A stretch of 64,000 bases of DNA. Source: Massilia phosphatilytica (lineage in GTDB: Bacteria > Pseudomonadota > Gammaproteobacteria > Burkholderiales > Burkholderiaceae_D). The stretch covers positions 186,001 through 250,000 of the forward strand of contig NZ_PUIP01000010.1 of assembly GCF_002968015.1 (NCBI RefSeq), in the 5' to 3' direction. Positions 59,467 through 64,000 of this stretch are shown one piece after another. The notes under the pieces were generated by a model. That model did not search any database. It had not been told where the DNA came from and was given only the letters and a program-made list of their open reading frames with translations. Each line of letters begins with the position of its first letter. Position 1 is the stretch's first letter. Both the position numbers and the translations under genes were made by a program.

Positions 59467-59829
59467 TTAGAACTTCAGACCAGCTTCGCGCGCGGCTTCT
59501 GCCAGCGCCTTCACACGGCCGTGGTAACGGAAACCCGAACGGTCGAATGCGACTTCGGTGATCCCTGCTTTCAGTGCTTTTTCTGCGACGCGCTTGCCAA
59601 CCAGTGCGGCTGCAGCGGCGTTGCCGCCCGCACCCGACTTGCCGCCCAGCTCGGCGCGCACTTCTGCTTCCAGCGTCGAAGCCGAAACCAGGACCTTCGC
59701 ATCCGGGCTGATCAGGTTCGCATAGATGTGCAGGTTCGTGCGGTGCACCGACAGGCGGTTCACGCCCAACTGCGCGATCTTGATGCGGGTTTGGCGTCCG
59801 CGACGCAGACGCGATTCTTTCTTGTCCAT
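59467..59829 (-). CDS. rplR: 50S ribosomal protein L18
   Basis: 120 residues. Basic N-terminus 'DKKESRLRRGRQTRIKI', 'RLSVHRTNLHIYANLI' and C-terminal 'VAFDRSGFRYHGRVKALAEAARE'. Binds 5S rRNA. Follows rplF by 12 bases. Confidence 0.98.
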   Translation of the reverse strand: MDKKESRLRRGRQTRIKIAQLGVNRLSVHRTNLHIYANLISPDAKVLVSASTLEAEVRAELGGKSGAGGNAAAAALVGKRVAEKALKAGITEVAFDRSGFRYHGRVKALAEAAREAGLKF

Positions 59830-59841
59830 CGTCAGCTCCGA

Positions 59842-60375
59842 TTATTTCTTCTTGGTTTCTTTAAGCTTCACCACTTCGTCCGCATAACGGACACCCTTGC
59901 CTTTGTACGGCTCAGGCGAGCGGTAAGCGCGCACTTCTGCGGCAACCTGGCCGACCTTTTGACGATCGATACCCTTGATCAGGATCTCGGTCGGGGTCGG
60001 GGTCGCTGCGGTGACGCCTTCCGGCATCGCGTGCAGGACCGGGTGCGAGAAGCCCAGCGACAGGTTCAGGGCGTTGCCTTGCACGGCGGCCTTGTAACCC
60101 ACGCCGACCAGGGTCAGGCGCTTTTCGAAACCTTTGGTGACACCGGTCACCATGTTGTTCACCAGAGCACGCAGGGTGCCCGACATGGCGTTCGATTCGC
60201 GGGAATCGTCAATCACGTCGAACGACAGCGTGCCGTTGTTGTTTTCCACTTTGACCAGACCGTTCAGCGGCTGGGTCAGGGTGCCCAGCGGGCCCTTGAC
60301 GGTGATCGACGACGCGTTGATCGCGACATCGGTACCGGCCGGGACGGCGATTGGCATCTTAGCTACTCGAGACAT
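59842..60375 (-). CDS. rplF: 50S ribosomal protein L6
   Basis: 177 residues. 'SRVAKMPIAVPAGTDVAI' start and the C-terminal signature 'YRSPEPYKGKGVRYADEVVKLKETKKK'. Near the factor-binding centre of 50S. Follows rpsH by 10 bases. Confidence 0.98.
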   Translation of the reverse strand: MSRVAKMPIAVPAGTDVAINASSITVKGPLGTLTQPLNGLVKVENNNGTLSFDVIDDSRESNAMSGTLRALVNNMVTGVTKGFEKRLTLVGVGYKAAVQGNALNLSLGFSHPVLHAMPEGVTAATPTPTEILIKGIDRQKVGQVAAEVRAYRSPEPYKGKGVRYADEVVKLKETKKK

Positions 60376-60385
60376 CGTCTACTCC

Positions 60386-60781
60386 TTAAGCCACGTAGCA
60401 AATCACTTCGCCACCGACACCGGTTGCGCGTGCTTTGCGGTCGGTCATCACACCCTTCGGGGTCGAGACGATCGCCACGCCCAGGCCGTTCATGACCTGA
60501 GGGATCTCATCTTTGCCCTTGTAGATGCGCAGGCCAGGACGGGAGACGCGCTCGATGCGCTCGATAACCGGACGGCCGACGTAGTACTTCAAACCGATTT
60601 TCAGTTCAGCCTTGCCACCTTCGGTGGACACGGCGTAATCTTCGATGTAACCCTCGTCCTTCAGGACGTTGGCAATCGCAACTTTCAGCTTCGACGACGG
60701 CATTTCGACGGTGGTCTTCTGCACGCCTTGCGCGTTGCGAATACGGGTCAGCATATCGGCGATAGGATCGCTCATACTCAT
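60386..60781 (-). CDS. rpsH: 30S ribosomal protein S8
   Basis: 131 residues. 'MSDPIADMLTRIRNAQ' start and 'MNGLGVAIVSTPKGVMTDRKAR...GGEVICYVA' end. Binds the central domain of 16S rRNA and in E. coli is the translational repressor of this operon. Follows rpsN by 14 bases. Confidence 0.98.
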   Translation of the reverse strand: MSMSDPIADMLTRIRNAQGVQKTTVEMPSSKLKVAIANVLKDEGYIEDYAVSTEGGKAELKIGLKYYVGRPVIERIERVSRPGLRIYKGKDEIPQVMNGLGVAIVSTPKGVMTDRKARATGVGGEVICYVA

Positions 60782-60795
60782 TGCTTATTCTCCTA

Positions 60796-61101
60796 TTACC
60801 AGCTAGCTTTGGTCATACCCGGGATTTCGCCTTTCATGGCGAATTCGCGGAGTTTAATACGGGCCAGACCGAATTTACGGAAAGTGCCACGAGGACGGCC
60901 GGTCATGGCGCAGCGATTACGCTGGCGCGACGGTGCCGAGTTACGCGGCAGGGCCTGCAGTTTCAGGCGTGCTTCGTAACGCTCTTCTTCGGTCTTCGAC
61001 TGGTCGTCGATGATTGCTTTCAGAGCGGCACGCTTTGCGGCGAATTTCTCCACCAGGTCTGCACGCTTCTGTTCGCGGTTAATCAGTGCAAGTTTTGCCA
61101 T
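60796..61101 (-). CDS. rpsN: 30S ribosomal protein S14, zinc-independent form
   Basis: 101 residues, the long C- type: 'AKLALINREQKRADLVEKFAAKRAALKAII' N-terminus and 'RNRCAMTGRPRGTFRKFGLARIKLREFA' C-terminus, where only one Cys remains of the zinc motif. Four bases after rplE. Confidence 0.98.
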   Translation of the reverse strand: MAKLALINREQKRADLVEKFAAKRAALKAIIDDQSKTEEERYEARLKLQALPRNSAPSRQRNRCAMTGRPRGTFRKFGLARIKLREFAMKGEIPGMTKASW

Positions 61102-61105
61102 GTTC

Positions 61106-61645
61106 TTAGTTCCGGAACGGGAATTTGAATGCGGCGAGCAGCGCTTTGGCTTCTTCGTCGGTCTTAGCGGTCGTGGTGATCGAGATGTTCATGCCACGCA
61201 GCGCATCGATCTTGTCGTAATCGATTTCCGGGAAGATGATCTGCTCTTTGACGCCGATGTTGTAGTTACCGCGACCATCGAACGATTTGCCGCTGACGCC
61301 ACGGAAGTCACGCACGCGCGGCAGGGCCACGGTGATGAAACGGTCCAGGAATTCGTACATGCGGGCGCCACGCAGGGTCACCATCGTGCCGATCGGGTAG
61401 CCTTCGCGGATCTTGAAACCTGCGATTGCCTTGCGAGCCTTGGTCACGACCGGCTTCTGGCCAGCGATCTTCGTCAGGTCGCCGGTAGCGTGCTCGATGA
61501 TCTTCTTGTCGGCGACAGCTTCCGACAGACCCATGTTCAGGGTGATCTTGGTCAGGCGCGGCACTTCCATCACCGACTTGTAACCGAATTTCTCGGTCAG
61601 TTCGGCAACGACTTTGTCTTTATACACTTGTTGGAGACGGGCCAT
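61106..61645 (-). CDS. rplE: 50S ribosomal protein L5
   Basis: 179 residues. 'MARLQQVYKDKVVAELTEKFGYKSVMEVPRLTKITLNMG' start and 'MNISITTTAKTDEEAKALLAAFKFPFRN' end. Binds 5S rRNA and P-site tRNA. Six bases after rplX. Confidence 0.98.
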   Translation of the reverse strand: MARLQQVYKDKVVAELTEKFGYKSVMEVPRLTKITLNMGLSEAVADKKIIEHATGDLTKIAGQKPVVTKARKAIAGFKIREGYPIGTMVTLRGARMYEFLDRFITVALPRVRDFRGVSGKSFDGRGNYNIGVKEQIIFPEIDYDKIDALRGMNISITTTAKTDEEAKALLAAFKFPFRN

Positions 61646-61651
61646 TTCTCA

Positions 61652-61966
61652 TTACCCTTTCACTACTTCGCCGTTCGACTTGAAGACGCGGACTTTTTTG
61701 CCATCCACTTCTTTGAAGCCAACGCGATCAGCCTTGCCGGTCGCTGCATTGAACAGCGCGACGTTCGACACGTGAATCGGCATGGTCTTGTCGACGATAC
61801 CACCAGTTACGCCGGTCATCGGGTTCGGCTTGACGGCCTTCTTGGCCACGTTCACGCCGTCGACGATGACGTGCTCAGCATCTACGCGCTGCTGAACGAC
61901 ACCGCGCTTGCCTTTGTCTTTACCGGCCAGAACGATGACTTCGTCGTTTTTACGAATCTTATCCAT
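61652..61966 (-). CDS. rplX: 50S ribosomal protein L24
   Basis: 104 residues. KOW motif 'NDEVIVLAGKDKGKRGVVQQ' near the N-terminus. Assembly-initiator protein of 50S. Ten bases after rplN. Confidence 0.98.
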   Translation of the reverse strand: MDKIRKNDEVIVLAGKDKGKRGVVQQRVDAEHVIVDGVNVAKKAVKPNPMTGVTGGIVDKTMPIHVSNVALFNAATGKADRVGFKEVDGKKVRVFKSNGEVVKG

Positions 61967-61976
61967 TGCTGCTCCC

Positions 61977-62345
61977 TTACAGAACTTCAGGTGCCAGGGA
62001 CACGATCTTCATGAACTTCTCGGTACGCAGTTCGCGCGTCACCGGTCCGAAGATGCGGGTACCGATCGGCTCCAGCTTGCTGTTCAGCAGGACGGCGGCA
62101 TTGCCGTCGAACTTCACCAGGGAGCCGTCCTGGCGGCGCACACCTTTAGCGGTACGCACAACCACGGCGTTGTAGATTTCACCCTTCTTGACGCGGCCGC
62201 GCGGAGCAGCTTGCTTCACGGTGACCTTGATCACGTCGCCAATGCTGGCGTAACGGCGCTTGGAGCCGCCCAATACCTTGATGCACAGAACTTCTTTTGC
62301 ACCGGTATTGTCGGCCACTTCGAGCCGGCTTTCGGTTTGAATCAT
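61977..62345 (-). CDS. rplN: 50S ribosomal protein L14
   Basis: 122 residues. 'MIQTESRLEVADNTGAKEVLCIKVLGGSKRRYASIGDVI' is the L14 start; C-terminus 'FMKIVSLAPEVL'. Contacts 30S in bridge B8. GGGAAAG precedes the ATG. The 254-bp gap upstream, toward rpsQ, is unusual. Confidence 0.98.
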   Translation of the reverse strand: MIQTESRLEVADNTGAKEVLCIKVLGGSKRRYASIGDVIKVTVKQAAPRGRVKKGEIYNAVVVRTAKGVRRQDGSLVKFDGNAAVLLNSKLEPIGTRIFGPVTRELRTEKFMKIVSLAPEVL

Positions 62346-62599
62346 GATATTTTCTTTCCCAACTTAAGCCGAAGAAACCCCACGGAAAACCGTAGGCCTG
62401 CGGTCAGTCTTGGTCCCGCCGTCCGCACTCATTGCAAGCGCGTACGTTTGGGTGATTGGACTTTCCAATGTTCGTTGCAGGCCGCAGTTACCGAAGGACA
62501 AACTGCGGCAACACATGAACGAAGCCCGCTAGTATTCCACATACCAGCGGGCCACGCAAGACAAATTTTAGAGGCGTTGTAACAACACCCCCTCAGGCA
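62346..62599. other. Enlarged rpsQ-rplN spacer with two hairpins
   Basis: 254 bp without an ORF. Two stable stems are visible: GCCGCAGTT/AACTGCGGC (62481-62489 with 62501-62509) and GCCCGCT/AGCGGGC (62524-62530 with 62546-62552); a smaller one, CCACGGAAAACCGTAGG, lies near 62381. On the minus strand neither large stem is followed by a long T-run. Possible RNA processing, attenuation or ribosomal-protein binding region. Confidence 0.55.
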
Positions 62600-62872
62600 T
62601 TACAGAACCGGAGCGACCTGCAGAACTTTGGTCAGGGTCCAAGCCTTCGTCTTCGAGATCGGGCGACCTTCCGCGATCTCGACGGTGTCGCCGATTTTCG
62701 CCTGGTTGGTCTCGTCGTGCGCGTGATACTTGTTCGAGCGCACGATGATCTTGCCGTACAGCGGGTGCTTGACGTGACGTTCGATCAGCACGGTCACCGT
62801 CTTGTCCATTTTGTCGGACACGACTTTGCCGACCAGCGTACGCTTCAGCGCCGTTTTAGTGGTGTCGTTCAT
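62600..62872 (-). CDS. rpsQ: 30S ribosomal protein S17
   Basis: 90 residues. OB-fold with 'RTLVGKVVSDKMDKTVTVLIERHVKHPLYGKII' and 'GDTVEIAEGRPISKTKAW'. Binds 16S rRNA 5' domain. Its ATG overlaps the rpmC stop by four bases. Confidence 0.98.
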   Translation of the reverse strand: MNDTTKTALKRTLVGKVVSDKMDKTVTVLIERHVKHPLYGKIIVRSNKYHAHDETNQAKIGDTVEIAEGRPISKTKAWTLTKVLQVAPVL

Positions 62873-63060
62873 TTGGCTTCCTTCTGGTTCATCACAGTCT
62901 TGACACGCGCGATATCGCGGCGCACCTTCTTGAGCTGGGCGGTGTTCGTCAGTTGCTGCGTAGCGATTTGCATGCGCAGGCCGAACTGTGCCTTCAGCAG
63001 CTCATTCAGCTCTTGTTGCAGAGCTGCCTGGTCCTTGCCGCGGAGTTCCGTTGCTTTCAT
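62869..63060 (-). CDS. rpmC: 50S ribosomal protein L29
   Basis: 63 residues, two long helices: 'MKATELRGKDQAALQQELNELLKAQFGLRMQIATQQL' and 'RRDIARVKTVMNQKE'. At the peptide tunnel exit next to L23. Twelve bases after rplP; overlaps rpsQ (ATGA). Confidence 0.98.
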   Translation of the reverse strand: MKATELRGKDQAALQQELNELLKAQFGLRMQIATQQLTNTAQLKKVRRDIARVKTVMNQKEAK

Positions 63061-63072
63061 TCTTAACTCCTG

Positions 63073-63492
63073 TTATTGACCGACTTGACGCACGACGAAC
63101 GTCGTCGCCAGCGGCAGTTTGGCGGCAGCCAGACGGAAGGCTTCGCGCGCCAGTTCTTCAGCGACGCCGTCCATTTCGTACAGGACCTTGCCCGGCTGGA
63201 TCTCGGCCACGTAGTACTCCGGATTACCTTTACCGTTACCCATACGGACTTCAGCCGGCTTGTTCGAGATCGGCTTGTCCGGGAAGATACGGATCCAGAT
63301 ACGGCCGCCACGCTTGATGTGACGGGTCATGGCACGACGTGCAGCTTCGATCTGGCGTGCGGTGATACGGCCACGGGCAACTGCCTTCAGACCGAATTCG
63401 CCGAACGAGACCGCGGTGCCGCGGGTGTGCGAAATGCCGGTGTTGCGGCCTTTCTGCTCTTTACGATACTTTCTGCGGGATGGCTGCAGCAT
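63073..63492 (-). CDS. rplP: 50S ribosomal protein L16
   Basis: 139 residues. 'MLQPSRRKYRKEQKGRNTG', 'ITARQIEAARRAMTRHIKRGGRIWIRIFPDKPIS' and 'GKGNPEYYVAEIQPGKVLYEMDG' regions are unmistakable L16. Near the A site and peptidyl-transferase centre. Two bases after rpsC. Confidence 0.98.
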   Translation of the reverse strand: MLQPSRRKYRKEQKGRNTGISHTRGTAVSFGEFGLKAVARGRITARQIEAARRAMTRHIKRGGRIWIRIFPDKPISNKPAEVRMGNGKGNPEYYVAEIQPGKVLYEMDGVAEELAREAFRLAAAKLPLATTFVVRQVGQ

Positions 63493-63494
63493 GC

Positions 63495-64000
63495 TTATTC
63501 TCCTGCTTTCTCAGCGGCCGGCTTGGCAGCACGGCGGCCTGCGGGTGCGGTACCTGGCTTGGCGCCCGGGCGGCCACGGCCAGCCGGTTTGCCATCGTCA
63601 CGACGCGGACCGCGCGGCTTTTTCTCGTCGGCCGGAACGTCGATCACCGGTGCTTCGCCGGTCGGCGAACGGTCACCCTTGTAAACCCAGACTTTCACGC
63701 CGATGATGCCGTACGTGGTCGAGGCTTCGCTGGTGCCGTAGTCGATGTCGGCGCGCAGGGTGTGCAGGGGCACACGGCCTTCGCGGTACCATTCGGTACG
63801 TGCGATCTCGATGCCGTTCAGGCGGCCCGACGACATGATCTTGATGCCGACGGCGCCCAGACGCATGGCGTTCTGCATGGCGCGCTTCATCGCGCGGCGG
63901 AACATGATGCGCTTTTCGAGCTGCTGGGCGATCGAATCAGCGATCAGCTGCGAGTCGATTTCCGGCTTGCGGATTTCTTCGATATTGACGTGCACCGGCA
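63495..64000 (-). CDS. rpsC: 30S ribosomal protein S3 (C-terminal part; 5' end outside window)
   Basis: About 168 residues of the C-terminal part are present. Visible: 'EEIRKPEIDSQLIADSIAQQLEKRIMFRRAMKRAMQNAMRLGAVGIKIM', 'GRLNGIEIARTEWYREGRVPLHTLRADIDYG', then 'GVKVWVYKGD'. The C-terminal tail (about 45 residues, 'EKKPRGPRRDDGKPAGRGRPG' and Ala/Arg/Pro-rich) is longer than in E. coli, a common betaproteobacterial extension. The reading frame continues past 64000. Two bases before rplP. Confidence 0.97.
   Translation of the reverse strand, partial: PVHVNIEEIRKPEIDSQLIADSIAQQLEKRIMFRRAMKRAMQNAMRLGAVGIKIMSSGRLNGIEIARTEWYREGRVPLHTLRADIDYGTSEASTTYGIIGVKVWVYKGDRSPTGEAPVIDVPADEKKPRGPRRDDGKPAGRGRPGAKPGTAPAGRRAAKPAAEKAGE

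Noticed and set aside
1..64000. CRISPR arrays, rRNA genes, prophage or complete IS elements
   Set aside because: No regularly spaced repeats, no rRNA sequence and no integrase or transposase genes were seen; the gene content is nearly all core.

Overview
The window is chromosomal core DNA of a high-GC betaproteobacterium. Protein families, gene order (lolB-ispE-tRNA-Gln-prs-rplY, msrPQ, pilMNOPQ with aroK/aroB, the S10/spc/alpha ribosomal run) and the style of the intergenic repeats fit Oxalobacteraceae, most likely the Massilia/Telluria/Duganella group. The taxonomic call is inference, because no 16S gene is present. No phage, integron, CRISPR array or complete insertion sequence is visible.

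Layout. 1-0.9 kb: tail of a DUF3857-like gene overlapping a convergent GNAT acetyltransferase. 1.0-5.9 kb: a cold-shock gene, then two paralogous regulators (degenerate HD-GYP-like region plus LuxR-type HTH) that bracket pth and an exported alpha/beta hydrolase. 5.9-15.4 kb: rplY, prs, tRNA-Gln, ispE, lolB and a TPR lipoprotein on the minus strand, then mutM, a dynamin-like GTPase and mutY on the plus strand. 15.4-26 kb: a small repeat element, a VOC protein, and a long minus-strand block pilMNOPQ - Ig-like lipoprotein - aroK/aroB (one fused reading frame) - dgt. 26-41.5 kb: PBP1A, cyaY, an LptM-like lipoprotein, lysA, msrPQ, system II cytochrome c maturation (ccsB/resB) with cytochrome c4, engB, hemB, an MFS transporter, a DsbC-like protein and a zinc-ribbon/TonB-like membrane protein. 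41.7-49 kb: an MdtC-like RND pump and adaptor next to an OmpR-family two-component system and a divergent Spy-like chaperone, recalling the E. coli BaeSR-Mdt-Spy regulon in one locus. 49-53 kb: dsbD and a chemotaxis receptor. 53-64 kb: rpsC (cut by the window end) through rplQ, including secY, infA, rpmJ, rpsM/K/D and rpoA.

The least ordinary features lie at small scale. The two pseudo-HD-GYP/LuxR genes each have a sigma70-like promoter (17-bp spacer) placed so that transcription should begin at the ATG, suggesting leaderless mRNAs. AroK and AroB are fused. An Ig-like lipoprotein gene and a terminator separate pilQ from aroKB. Several families of palindromic repeats occur: a GTAGGG-ended element whose ends supply the stop codons of three genes, a roughly 120-bp nested palindrome present upstream of msrP and between rpoA and rplQ, a related-looking palindrome abutting mutM, and a GGGGTCAGAGCAC inverted/direct repeat element downstream of mutY. 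The alpha and spc ribosomal runs have unusually large, hairpin-rich gaps (rplN-rpsQ, rpsK-rpsD, rpsD-rpoA, rpoA-rplQ).
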